A DNA stretch of 64,000 nucleotides from Phragmites australis (lineage: Eukaryota; Streptophyta; Magnoliopsida; Poales; Poaceae): assembly GCF_958298935.1 (NCBI RefSeq), contig NC_084942.1, forward strand, positions 6,021,501 through 6,085,500, in the 5' to 3' direction. Below the pieces are notes generated by a model, which saw only the letters and a program-made list of their open reading frames with translations, ran no database searches and was not told the origin of the DNA. Below, piece after piece: positions 24,340 through 35,410 of the stretch (the stretch's first letter is position 1; each line of letters starts with the position of its first letter). A program made the translations under genes and the position numbers.

Positions 24340-25293
24340 GCAGCTTAATTTTCATCCTCCAACCAGAGACATAATCTCAATCTTGCTTCTCTACGTTGCT
24401 GTGGTTGTATCCGAATTAACACCAATAATCTCTACTGCCGGTTGAAACAGTGTTCCTTATCCGACAATAGTTATAGCTGCCACCACGCCTTTGTTGATCT
24501 GAGCAGGGATCAATCTCTATGCTCTACTCCATCCATTTAGTTTTTACTTGTCATTTTTAAGACATCGACATTGTCTCCAAGATACATTGCCCGTTGGAAC
24601 ACTATTTTTATAACTAGCTCTTAGTAAAAAAATGTTAAAAAAAATATAATAATGTCAATTTCATATGTCAAATCATATCAATTTTGTATTCCTTAGCTGT
24701 AAAAGGTTTTATAATTTGAGTACATGCATTTTTAAATGACATCTATTTGAGAGCCAAGTGAATATTTCACCGCTTAGTCAAAGATAAGGCACACCTTGCC
24801 ACGGACTTCACTTGGAGTACGTACATATGCATGGTATACATCTCAAAGAGTTCCACATATGTGAGAACGAATTCAACTAAACACGGATTTGACAAGTAGC
24901 TAACACGAGATTTATGATCTTGACGCCAATGGTTTCTTTTTAATAGTAAGAAATTAAGAAAAAGAAAGCCCATCATTCCCCTGATCAAATCTTGTATGTA
25001 TTTATGCGACTACGCGTAGGTGTAGTACGTACCACATACTTTTACTAGCTCATTCATGCAAAGCACTAAAAGACTTTGAAAAAAGGGTTGTTCGAGTCAA
25101 GTCCAATCTGATGTGAGAATGAAAGGTCTACCGGATATTACCAACAAGTGCCCGCTGAAACGCAGGATTGACCACAAGGAAGCATGCAATTGCGTTGACC
25201 TAGCATTAAATTAAGCAGCTACTCACAATCCAACTTTCTTCTTCCACCTCTAGAACATCGACCAACCCAACTCATTTGTAATATCACTCATGG
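24340..25293. other. Intergenic sequence upstream of the PLP-enzyme gene
   Basis: An incomplete MITE-like start (CTCCATCCATTTAGTTTTTAC, about 24525) is followed by AT-rich sequence up to about 24740 that resembles a decayed Stowaway element. Otherwise nothing is recognised. The last few hundred bases should include the promoter of the next gene. Confidence 0.4.
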
Positions 25294-25302
25294 CTATATA
25301 TA
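25294..25302 (+). promoter_or_regulatory. TATA box of the class-V aminotransferase-like gene
   Basis: CTATATATA sits about 120-130 bases before the chosen ATG at 25423. It places transcription start near 25325-25330, downstream of the earlier in-frame ATGs at 25306 and 25312. That is why the later ATG was preferred. Confidence 0.55.
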
Positions 25303-25422
25303 CGTGTGTCCATGCAAAGCCTTCAAAGCACACACACAGGGAGACAACTACAAGCCATCGCCATTATCGCCCTTGCCATTGTTGACGTGAATAGCGAGCC
25401 GACGTTTCCGATCGAGGGCATA

Positions 25423-28400
25423 ATGCCATTTGTGCAAGCAACGGCGGCCATGGCGAAGGCACCAGCAGCGGAGGAGACCAAGGGCATGGCCACCCTGCTG
25501 AGCCTTCTCCGTAGTGTCGCGACCTCGGAGGAGAAGGCCCGCGCCACCGCCGGAACGGGGGAAGAGAAGGTGGAGTGGCTCCGGTCGCAGCTGATCGGGA
25601 AGGACGTCGAGTTCGACACGCCGTTCGGGCAGCGCGCGCTGACGTACGCCGACCAGACGGCGTCCGGCCGGAGCCTGCGGTACATCGAGGACTACATCGT
25701 CAACGAGGTCCTCCCCTTCTACGGTGAGCACGCACGAGCATGCATGGACATGAGCTGATGCTTCTTGCTCGTGCGCATGGCTGCATGCAACTTAATTTTT
25801 TTAAAGAAGTCGTTGCACATATGGCACGTGTGAGTTGTGACGACGTCTCTCATGAGTTTTGTCCATGCGTACATACGTGCAGGCAACACGCACACGGAGG
25901 ACAGCCACGTCGGGAGCAAGACGACGCGGCTGGTGCACAAGGCGGCGCGCTACGTGAAGCGCTGCATGGGCGCGGGCCCCGGCGACGCGCTGCTCTTCTG
26001 TGGCTCCGGCACCACGGCGGCCATCAAGCGCCTGCAGGAGGTCATGGGCATCGCCGTGCCGTCCGCCGAGCTGCGCGACCGCCTGGCGGCGCAGCTCCGC
26101 CCCGAGGAGCGGTGGGTGGTCTTCGTCGGGCCCTACGAACACCACTCCAACCTGCTGTCGTGGCGGCGCAGCCTGGCCGAGGTCGTGGAGATTGGCGTCG
26201 ACGCCGACGGGCTCGTCGACATCGCCTCGCTTCGACGCGCGCTTGCCTCGCACGAGTACGCGGACCGGCCCCTGCTGGGATCCTTCTCGGCGTGCAGCAA
26301 CGTCACCGGCGTCATGACGGACACGCGCGAGCTAGCACGCGTTCTGCACCAGCACGGCGCCTTCGCGTGCTTCGACTTCGCCGCCAGGTGAGATACCGTG
26401 AGAATCATATGAAAATTAAGCAAAGCATACGTAATTTTCACGATGCGATGGAATGTTACTACTATCATTTTCGTGGAACATATCACGTGTCTATTTGACA
26501 CTCTATGCTTTGGTCAGATTTGTCGGTTATTTTTTTACATTCTTATGATTAAATTAACTTAGGGTTAATGTTGCTAGTTTAAATTTTTTACTTTTTTTTG
26601 GAAAAGATTTAAAAGATTTACTCATTTTTGGACACCGACAATCTGATGGCCGACGAATGCTGCTATTTCACGCACGTGCCATGAGGCAAAGTAGCAACTT
26701 TTCAAACAATCCCTCCAACTTTCTGTTTTTGGAAAAAAAAATTCGAATAAGTTTTCTGAACAAGTTTTCCAAAAAAATTAACGAGAAAAGTTTTGAGCAC
26801 AAGTTTTAAGAAAAAAATTAATGAGAAAAGTTTGCTCAGACAAATTTTGAGAAAAAGTTTTCAGATTTTTTCCCCAAAAATGGAAAGTTTGGGTCTGTCG
26901 GAGGGGGCGCCTCCTAATCAGGATTTGCGATGGCCGACAGGGCCGGTTGCCGCCAATTTTTGGTCGGTAACCAGTGATAACGCGAACCCTGAGTTTACTA
27001 TGCTACTACTGAAAAAATACAGAAGTTTACAAAGTTGACAAGCAAACATTGATATATAATGTCTTGCTTATATTTGCTTAATTTTGCTTCGTCAGTAATT
27101 CTATCCTTTTCTACTCTTTGCATTAAATATGACAGCACAATCCACCTGCCTGCTGATCTGATCCGAATTGTTTTGCATTATATATCCCTGCGAAGTATGA
27201 ACTGGAACTATGTATGGTGACTCCTTGTGGATCTTGACAGGAGGACCAAAAAGTCTGACAACTCTGCAATTTTTTTATGGCTTTCTGCGAAATTTCTCAT
27301 TTTTCAGCATTGCCATAACTTCAGTCCCGCATAAATAACCATCAGAGCTGTTCAGCACCAGGTCTAACTTTGCCATTTATGTAGTGGCCCATATGTAAAG
27401 ATTGACATGAAGTCTGGCGAAATCGACGGCTACGATGCGGTCTTCTTGAGCCCGCACAAATTTGTCGGCGGCCCGGGCACACCAGGCATCCTTGTATTGA
27501 ACAAAGCACTGTACCGGCTCAAATCCCAGCCTCCCTCGACATGCGGCGGTGGCACTGTGGCCTATGTCAACGGCTTCAACGAGGAGGTGAGCAGCTACTT
27601 TTGCCTAGCAGATAGCAGCTACTACTATCTATGTTTGATGCCACAGTTCATTGTTGTGTCCTGAAAACCTAATCAAATTTTGGTGTATAACATTTAGGAT
27701 ACATTGTACCATGACGACATTGAGGAGCGGGAGGATGCTGGCACGCCACCGATCATCCAAAAGATCCGTGAATCTCTCGCATTTTGGGTCAAGGAGTACA
27801 TCGGATATGACACCATGAGCCTTCGAGAGCGAGTATACTCCGAGATGGCGATGAAAAGGCTTGTTAGCAACCCAAATGTAAGGGTGCTAGGCAACACGAA
27901 TGCTGAACGCCTACCCATCTTCTCGTTCCTCATCTACCCTCCGGAGTCCAATTCGTTGTTTGATGTGGCTGACGAGCCATGTTGCGACAAGATATTGAAT
28001 GATGCGAGGCACAAGCGTCTCCCTCTCCATGGACGTTTTGTTACAAGGCTTCTTAACGATCTTTTCGGCATTCAGGCGAGGGGTGGCTGCGCATGCGCAG
28101 GCCCCTACGGCCATACATTGCTCAACATTGAGAACGATCTCTCCCTTCGCATTCGGTCTGCAATTCTCAAGGTATGGTCGAATGTGCCAGGAGTAAAGCA
28201 TAATACTTATCCAGTAATATTTTACTAATATTACTGTTCATCATCACCTTTTTTTCCCCAGGGGTATAATGGATTGAAACCAGGATGGACTAGGTTGAGC
28301 TTTGCTTACTATCTATCGAAGGAGGAGTTCAAATTCATCCTCGATGCCATTGAGTTTGTTGCGGCATACGGTCACCGCTTCCTCCCTTTCTACAAATTCG

Positions 28401-28678
28401 ACTGGATCACTGGTGACTGGACGTTTCGAGAACAGGCGATCAAGTACCACATCATGAAGGAGGAGCTGGCTCTTGCCGCAAGTGCTGGTTTCCTAGATGA
28501 AAATGGCATATCAAAGGTTGCGGATAAACCGAAAAAGAAATTTGAGGCAAATAATAAGAAGTTTGAGAGCTACTTAGAGAGTGCCAAGAAAATTGCAGTC
28601 TCCTTGACAGATATCAGTCATCAGGTTGTCATTGTCCCAAAAGGAGTAGACCCTGACATGATTCTTTTTCATATTTAG
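25423..28678 (+). CDS. Class-V aminotransferase / cysteine desulfurase-like PLP enzyme, 5 exons
   Basis: This is a PLP-dependent fold-type I enzyme. The substrate is unknown. Exons are 25423-25723, 25883-26387, 27385-27586, 27698-28171 and 28262-28678. All introns are GT-AG, and the exons join in frame to 632 residues. The core starts near residue 63 (FDTPFGQRALTYADQTASGR), then GNTHTEDSHVGSKTTR (101 on), LLFCGSGTTAAIKRL and GPYEHHSNLLSWR. The PLP-binding lysine is in SPHKFVGGPGTPG (Lys about 294). GGGTVAYVN follows, then ARGGCACAGPYGH (Cys 467 and 469), placed like the catalytic-cysteine loop of cysteine desulfurases, and GYNGLKPGWTRLSF. A C-terminal extension of ~100 residues has a Lys-rich segment (KPKKKFEANNKKFES) and no recognised domain. 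There is no clear targeting peptide. From memory of the family, similar proteins are common in bacteria. Exons 1-2 are very GC-rich, and exons 3-5 are less so. It appears intact. Confidence 0.85.
26388..27384. other. Large intron 2 of the PLP-enzyme gene
   Basis: This 997-bp AT-rich intron includes a segment at about 26630-26960 with CCGACAATCTGATGGCCGAC near one end and GATGGCCGACAGGG near the other. Several GAGAAAAGTTT(T/G) repeats lie between them. It may be an inserted small element. There is no coding potential. Confidence 0.45.
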
Positions 28679-29439
28679 TACATTTCGGCTATAGCAATAA
28701 GACTAAAACTTTGTCGAGTATTTCGGTAATTGCTCACCAAAAATGTCTTGTTTGACAATATATGAGAATAGTACTAGCCGAGATCATTGAGCCGAGTCAA
28801 TAAAATATTTAGAAAATAAATTTGTGCAGAAAGTGGCTCCCGAATTATGAGAATGCTATTTTCCATGTACATCACAAAGAGTTTTATTGTGCAGGTGATC
28901 TGTATATTTCTTACTGTTACGAATGCTACACCGGCAATAGTTGATTGCAATGGCATATGGTGCCCTCCTTTTCTATGTCTGCTTGTTGATTTTGCAGTCT
29001 TGCTTCTTGAGTCCGAACTAAGAATTAACAGCTGTGTGGCAAGTCAATCACTGCCATGAAACTACTCTGACGTACGGCTGATTGGCATTCCACAATTGAA
29101 AGCGATAGAACCCAAATTCACAATTTTTAATGTTGTTCCTTTGGCACACGGTCGAGTATCATATTATGATTGTAAGAATGATCCCGGGTTATTTGGACCT
29201 AATTGGTAGAAAACATTGCGAGGAAATCGCTTTCCCATTGCAGATACCAAACAGTAAATTGTCAATATCCACATGAGAGTGAACCCATTTTATTTTCAAT
29301 ATGCACCCTAATTCAATAATTATTATTCCCTTTTTTCCGTTCCAAACTTCGCACTATGCAGATGTGACATTTTCCTCTCGGTTCTATTCGACTACTTTTT
29401 AAAGAACAAACGAAGCTAATTTTTTACCACGTACACGCC
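28679..29439. other. 3' flank of the PLP-enzyme gene
   Basis: It contains the presumed 3' UTR (AATAAAATA at 28799). Nothing else was recognised. Confidence 0.45.
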
Positions 29440-30410
29440 AACTGCGACTGCGTCACGACGGCGAAGTTGAACCTGTATTGTCTGTTCTGCTCCTAGTTGA
29501 AGTTGAACCTGTATTATCATAAAGCAGCAGCAGCAGCAGCAGCTTAATATCAAACTAGCAGGTTAAGTCCAGCAACTGCATACTAGCACTAGCAAACTAG
29601 CAGGAGAGTCTACAGGTCTTTGTTTGATCAGTTCATCAGCAACGTTCAAAGTCCTGAGGAAAAAAATAATTTTCTTTCTTCTTTTTTGAAGCGGCGACCT
29701 TACGAGCAAAAGGAATTACTCTATGGGATCCCTTACTATATTATGAAACGGAGGGAGCAAGTGCAAAAGATAAAACTGAACGGTACATGCAGCTGTACAA
29801 GCAGGTCAATGTTGTGATTTACTCCAGCAGCTACTGACTGCTGTGGTCAGAGCAAGCATGTCACCAGAGCCACAGCTGCTGTGACTGCTGACGGATCGGG
29901 TTTCGAGTTGACAAAAGTGTTGGAGCTGAGTTTGAGGGCAACTCTAATGGTTTATAGGTAGCATTAGTTTTTATTATTATAATATAAAAAGAGAACAAAA
30001 TAAGTAGAGTTGAAATAGTTAGCTCTTAATTTACTGACGTAGAGGGGAATTTTGAAAAGCTAGTTTTTTAAGAAAGAAATCAAAAGATAACTCTAAGCAT
30101 TATGAGCTATTAAAAACTAGAAATGATGAGATCTGTATAAATTTTGAAAAGTATGCTAAAAAAAAGAGATAGCAACTACCTATAACTATTAAAGATGTTT
30201 TTACGACTCGGGAGAAGGTTAGCCTGGGGTCATAGGTCATGTCATGTATCAGCATTCACCATAGCCTATCGATCACAACCAAGCCAAAGTCGTTTCTCGC
30301 TCGCTACTGACGGCGGCGGCGATCGACCGGTAGTGCTCTGAACGCGCAGACATGTTGAATGCATGAAACGTAGGCTGGGCTGGCCAAGAACAGATGGAAC
30401 AGGTTCCGTA
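29440..30410. repeat. Local low-copy repeat units Q1 and P1
   Basis: Q1 (about 29460-29660) contains GTTGAACCTGTATT, an (AGC)n run at 29524-29543 and CAGCAACGTTCAAAGTCCTGAGG. P1 (about 30205-30400) contains TATCAGCATTCACC and CGACCGGTAGTGCTCTG. Diverged relatives of Q lie at 30.8, 32.7, 56.1 and (inverted) 60.1 kb, and of P at 33.5 and 56.8 kb. They are non-coding as far as can be seen. Confidence 0.55.
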
Positions 30411-30620
30411 CTCCCTCCGTCCAGTTTTATAAAGCGTATTTTATTTAAAAATAATCAAACTTTGTAAGTTTTAAATAGTAATTATTTTTCAAAGTGTTTT
30501 TAATATGATGTTGATTTTATAGCAATTAACAATATATTGTAAGAGAAATTAAAAGTTTTAAAAAAACTTTTGAATATTTTTATCATATCAAAATATTCCT
30601 TAATGTAAGTTTCATTTCAT
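30411..30620. mobile_element. Truncated Stowaway MITE
   Basis: TA at 30409-30410 precedes CTCCCTCCGTCCAGTTTTAT. The AT-rich body resembles the MITE at 3119-3368, but the right terminus (GGGAG then TA) is absent. It fades out near 30620. Confidence 0.6.
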
Positions 30621-31218
30621 TTTGAACCCCAAATCCCCAAAACTATAAATTCATAATCAACTTTTTAACTAATCATATGCCCTTTTTCAACTCAAGAAAC
30701 CACAGTTTCAACTCAGCAGACGAAGAGGAGGGGGTTGCAGATGCGACATTTTCCTCTCCGTTCAGCTCCACTAGCTCATCATCTTTTACCGCTCTCTGTT
30801 CTCTTCTGTTCTAGTCCACTTACAGTTGAATTGAACTTGTCTCCAATCAAGCTGCTTACTTTTATCGTAAGGCTCCCAACTAATACTCTTCATTTGATAT
30901 GTCGGCAGCAACGTTCAAACTCTTGAGAAATTCTGGCGTCCTTCTGGACATCTATCACGGATTTAATTCTTCCCGGATCAACACACATGCACCGACCTGA
31001 TTGTTCGTTGAAGCAGTGAAGCGTCGAACGGAGCTTGGTTTCAGCTTTACCGAAATTGACACGGCTTGCCGTTGTTTCTACAGCAGTGTTCATATTCGCA
31101 CCGTTTGATCTACACTGTGATTTGTGCGTTTAATTTCTAAAATAAAGACAGGATTATTGTGGATAAACATTTGTTTTTCAGAAACTACACATTTTTTCAA
31201 TCTAAGTGCTAATTTTTA
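30496..31218 (+). repeat. Left arm of a long inverted duplication (partner 59774-60701)
   Basis: The reverse complement of this stretch matches 59774-60701 closely from the middle of the truncated MITE through to AAAAATTAG. The partner carries extra sequence at about 60230-60450. Within both arms a 67-codon frame (30890-31093 on -, 59901-60104 on +) is open and differs by one residue (Ile to Met). The high identity marks a recent duplication. Confidence 0.85.
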
Positions 31219-31224
31219 TAATAT

Positions 31225-31460
31225 AAACTTATCTAATGGGCTACACATGTAGACACTTAATCTAAACTAGACTCATAGGGCATGGGTCTTCAGACCCATT
31301 AGTGGTAGAAAATTTAGTCACATATTACTTATGTATGTAAAAGGGATCCCTCATCTCCCTCTGTATAAAGAGAGAAGGGTTCTCAAGTTGTACACATAAT
31401 CATTAATAAAATACAACAGACTATATCTTGCGCTCTTTTATGTGCTGGTACTTTAAATTC
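31225..31460 (+). repeat. Possible solo LTR remnant (Copia-like)
   Basis: CTGTATAAAGAGAGAAGGG is a TATA-like box, followed ~45 bases later by AATAAAATACAACAGAC, a polyadenylation-like signal. This spacing is typical of the R/U5 part of short Copia LTRs. Neither an internal domain nor clear TG..CA ends were found. Confidence 0.35.
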
Positions 31461-32694
31461 TTTTTTGATCAGTGTGACGTAACATGAATATTACAACACT
31501 AATGATTATTAGTGTGTGGTTAAACAAGGAGGATACGGATCATATCGGCCTAGACCAGTAAATGCCGTACCGGCCGGTAAGAGGTGATTAATTTTTCATG
31601 CCATTTTTATGTAATCTAGGTGCTAATGATTATGAAAGGCGAAACATATATAATATTTTGAGCAAACAATGTGTAAAAACCAAAATAGACGGGGAAGTAC
31701 GGGTCGTACAGGCCTACAATAGTAAATTTTATTAATCCGGTTTTCCGATCCTTGATGATGTCATCCATCATTTCACAATTTCAATTTTTTCAATATAAAT
31801 TGGACATACACACATCCACACACCCTACGGGGCTATATCCCATCACGTATCTAAACTAGATTGGAAGTCTACACTCATGTAGCGTAGGTATATATTTTGA
31901 CCACTGAATACATCGACATGTGTATGTATTATTTTTACCTAGAATTTAATTCTGAAAGAAAGTTGAGCACCTGTGCTGAGTATAGAAATCGGACCCGGGT
32001 GGGCAAGGTGCAGCATTAGGATCTTATCCAATTCTCCATAAAATTTCAACTTAAGGAGCAAGTTTTAATGTTTATCTAAAACTACCAAAAGACTTCAAAC
32101 AAGTAAAATGGACCATTTCCTTTTATTTTCCTTTCATACTAATATTTCATTTTATATATTGTACGTCCTAATTTGTAGTTTGCATTTTTTTTTACTTCGG
32201 CTCTACTCCACTAGCAAAATCTTGACCATGTGGAGAACTGAGAAGCTCAATTGGTTATAGTGTGAGATCTTGTCCACTAGAATTGGATCCTGACTCGACA
32301 CGGGTGTTCATTTTTTTTAAAAAATTAAATTTTAGATAGAAAATAGTATGTACATAGGGGAGTGTGTTCAACGGTAAAACACGTGCCTGCACTACGTTAG
32401 AGTAACCATCCAACCTCGTTTAGATATGTTTTACAATGTTTGTTTATATTTATTATTACGTACAAAATAAAAAATACTAAAATTAAATAAAAAAATATAG
32501 TGAAATTAATGTAAGAATAAAAGCAAGTAACTCACCAGCGTTAGAGTAAATACATGCATACACTCGAGGCATAGCAGGAAAATATATTATAAAATATTTT
32601 TGGTTATCGTAATAATAAATATTACGATACGGAGGAGTGGGATACACTCACTTAAGATGTGTATAGGCGTTCCTGTGTTTGTATGTCTTACTTG
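31461..32694. other. AT-rich intergenic sequence
   Basis: No gene was found. A tRNA-like stretch near 32250-32300 (GCTCAATTGGTTATAGTG then GAATTGGATCCTG) may be a SINE remnant, but it does not fold as a full tRNA by eye. Confidence 0.4.
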
Positions 32695-33870
32695 TATAGG
32701 TGCTAGTTGAGCTTGAACCTGTCTGAAAGCAGCGGCAGCAGAATTGACGCTACCTCAGTCCTGAGAAAATCAATACGGTTGCGTCCTTTCTGACGCTCGA
32801 TTAATTATCAACGCACGCACACCGACCTAAGTCTGCATGCATTGGAGCCCTGACGAACTGAACGGTGTTGGTTTCCTGCCCACCGAAATGGAAACGACTA
32901 CCCGTAGTGTCTACGGTTCTGTTCATGTTCATGCAGTTTTCCACACCATGATTTAATTTCTGCGTTCAGTTTCTAGGATATGTAAGAGCAGAATTAATAA
33001 ATCTGTGCTTTCCGATAAGTTCAATCACTACTTTTTACAACTTTGCATTATTAAGACATATTTATAATTTTTCACTATTGTCTGAAAGTATTTTTAAAGA
33101 CAAATCTAGCAGTACAAATTTTCGTATAATCAGTCCCGATCATTTCAACTATGGCATCAGGGTATTCAAAGTCTAGAAAGTCGGAATTACAGAGTTGCAG
33201 TTGTTGTACAAGCTACTAGAGTTGTAATTACTGATCGGGTTTAGATCCTGTTTGACAGAGTTTCAGCTTCGAGATCCATATATAATTTGAAGTTTGTAGG
33301 ATGAAATAAAATAGTTTAAATATTTATTTTCAATCTAAAATAAGAAGAAGATATCTAAACTAAAGACTTTTAATCTACTTATAATTTCAACTGTAATAAT
33401 TTTTAAAGTTAAACATAACCAATTTCAAAAAAAATTTAAGCTGAAACTGTCCTTAATTAGAGCTGACAGTGACATAAGTAGCAGTGGATGGGGTACGGTC
33501 GATCTGTCAGTTTTCATGTGTCAGCATTGGAAACCATTTCTCGCTGACACTGCTCCTGGTTTTTACTCGATCGAGTAGCCAACGGCGGCGACCGGCCGGT
33601 AGTGCTCTGCAATTTTGCATGCTCAGACTAGATATAAACCAGCGTCCTAGCCAGGAATAGAGAGCAGAAACTTACCGGTTGGAATCGTTAGCTGCCACGT
33701 GATGGTGGTGGAGATTGCATGCTATTCGTATACGTATTTTCATCTGTCGGTCAAGATCAGCAGCACTCATAGGACTAGATAGCCGCATGATCAAGAATTC
33801 CAGATACTATAGTGCTTGCTGATGAACTTTCCTGTTGTCACATGCAGTAAAAAATACAGATAAAAATGGC
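32695..33870. repeat. Local low-copy repeat units Q3 and P2
   Basis: Q3 (about 32700-33200) aligns with 56122-56400 over TTTTCCACACCAT, AAGAGCAGAA, TTTTTAAAGACAAATC and AATTTTCGTATAATCA. P2 (about 33480-33870) aligns with 56725-57150 over GGTTTTTACT, CCGGTAGTGCTCTGCA, ATAGAGAGCAG, CAGCAGCACTCAT and TGTCACATG(C/T)AGTA. Both pairs are direct and diverged. There is no coding evidence. Confidence 0.65.
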
Positions 33871-34034
33871 TAGAGACGTCAAGACCTTTCTTTGATTCTA
33901 TGTATCCAGACGTCATTTCAACAGTGTTCTTATTCATGGTTTTTCCGAGTATCGTGTTGAACCGTGCCACGAACAACCAAGGAGTTGTGCATGCTCCTTT
34001 TCTTTTCATGTTTCTTTTCTTTTTCATTTTCGGT

Positions 34035-34345
34035 TGGGGCCCAAAGGGACAATGCAAAATGGCCTGGCTGGCCCATGGACTGCTAGCTGCTCACAAAGTT
34101 TCTTTTGTTTTTCAGAAAAAGTCTATCTTAGCTCCTTCAACTTTTTGCCCCCGTCTAATTTTGCTCCCTCAACGGGAAAACCAGTTATGCAGGCTCCCTC
34201 AATAATTAAAACCGTTTGTTTTTTCTCTCTAAGCGGTTTAGACAGTATTTTATTCGATGTGGATCACACATGGCAGCAGGCCCCACATATCATATGAAAT
34301 TTCTTCCTCCTCTTCTTCCCCTTCTCTCTCTCCAAAAAGAAAAAA
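34035..34345 (+). repeat. Dispersed repeat, inverted relative of 40690-40985 and 53883-54178
   Basis: AGCTCCTTCAACTTTT, GGGAAAACCAGTTATGCA, AACCGTTTGTTTTTTCTC and GATCACACATGGCAG reappear in the same order on the opposite strand at 40.7-41.0 and 53.9-54.2 kb. Together with 40690-40985 it brackets the chromodomain gypsy element as inverted repeats about 6.3 kb apart. Confidence 0.75.
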
Positions 34346-34672
34346 AAAATCGGGCCTTGGCTGCAGCCGGCGCAATCCAGCGTTCGGCGTTGTTGGCGTT
34401 CGACAGGGTACGACGGTGCGCGCTATGGGGAACCTACGCACTGTTAATGATCGAAAACATAATCAAACCAACCAGCGAGATGATCAAGCAAATCAAAGAG
34501 AAGAGGATAGGTCCAGAGCAGCCGGCGACTTGCCGTGCTTGAACTCGCCGTTCTATTAGTTCACGGGTATCTTTTTTCTTGTCTCTCAAGAACAGAACTC
34601 CTCCCTTTTTAACACCCACACGTTCAGTTACTCAAAAGGATAAATCCAAAATCTATTACATGGGCCAACGCC

Positions 34673-35083
34673 CTACTTTAACCATTCTGGCCCATGGACC
34701 TTGGAGTTCGGTCTCCTTCTGCACACCGGCCTTCCTTGCTCCTTCTGCATCTTGGCGCTTTCTTCTTCTTCCTTCATGTCTGTAGCGTCAGAATGGTCAG
34801 GTTGGCCGGTGACAATCCCTTCTCCTTGAGTTTCGGCTTGTCCCCAAGCCGGTGCCTTCGGGAAGCGTTGGCACAGTGCATCTTCATTCTCCCATGTAGC
34901 TAGATCAGTTGGCCAGGAAGACCATTTAATCAACACTTGAGGCACTGCCCCTTGCTGATGCCTATGCAAGGGTCGTTCCAATATCTTCTCAGGAACCTGC
35001 AAAAGAGCTGGTGTCTCGGGCAATTCTGAACTGACCCGGTTAGGAGGGAGTATAGCCTTCTTCAATTGTGATACATGAAACAC
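34673..35083 (-). pseudogene. Integrase C-terminus with chromodomain
   Basis: FHVSQLKKA is followed by ILERPLHRHQQGAVPQVLIK and WSSWPTDLATWENEDAL, the GPY/F-linked chromodomain of chromovirus-type gypsy integrases. It is thought to direct insertion by reading histone marks. The frame is open to a stop at 34673, but upstream parts are broken. Confidence 0.8.
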
Positions 35084-35410
35084 CGGGTATATAGTAGATG
35101 AACTGGGTAACTGTAATTTATATGCTACAACTCCAATTTTCTGCAGTATGGCAAAAGGACCAAAATACCTTAATGAAAGTTTGTGATTTGCTCTAGCTGC
35201 TACTGAGGTTTGAACATAAGGTTATAACTTCAGGTATACTTTATCTCCAACTTCAAAATGCCTTTCTGTCCTCTTTTTATCAGCTTGTTGTTTCATACGC
35301 AACTGAGCTCTTTGCAAATGCTGACGCAACAATTTAGTCATAAGTTATCTCTCCTTGAGCCATTCTCGCAAATCTGGAATTTGACAGGACTCCACTCTAT
35401 CTATTTCCAA

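Noticed and set aside
25306..25422. Earlier start codons for the PLP enzyme at 25306 or 25312
   Set aside because: They lie only a few bases after the TATA box at 25294-25302, before any likely transcription start.
25740..26498. Long alternative frames over exon 2 of the PLP gene on both strands
   Set aside because: They arise from the high GC content of the exon. Only the frame with GSGTTAAIKRL and GPYEHHSN is conserved.
30890..31093. 67-codon frame conserved in both arms of the inverted duplication, considered as a small gene
   Set aside because: The whole arms are nearly identical, so identity of the frame shows only recent duplication. No promoter, splice signal or family was recognised, and the diverged relative at 32.7 kb does not keep an obvious frame.
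32221..32310. Possible tRNA gene
   Set aside because: There are box A- and box B-like words, but no cloverleaf with an acceptor stem could be drawn by eye. It is at best a SINE relic.
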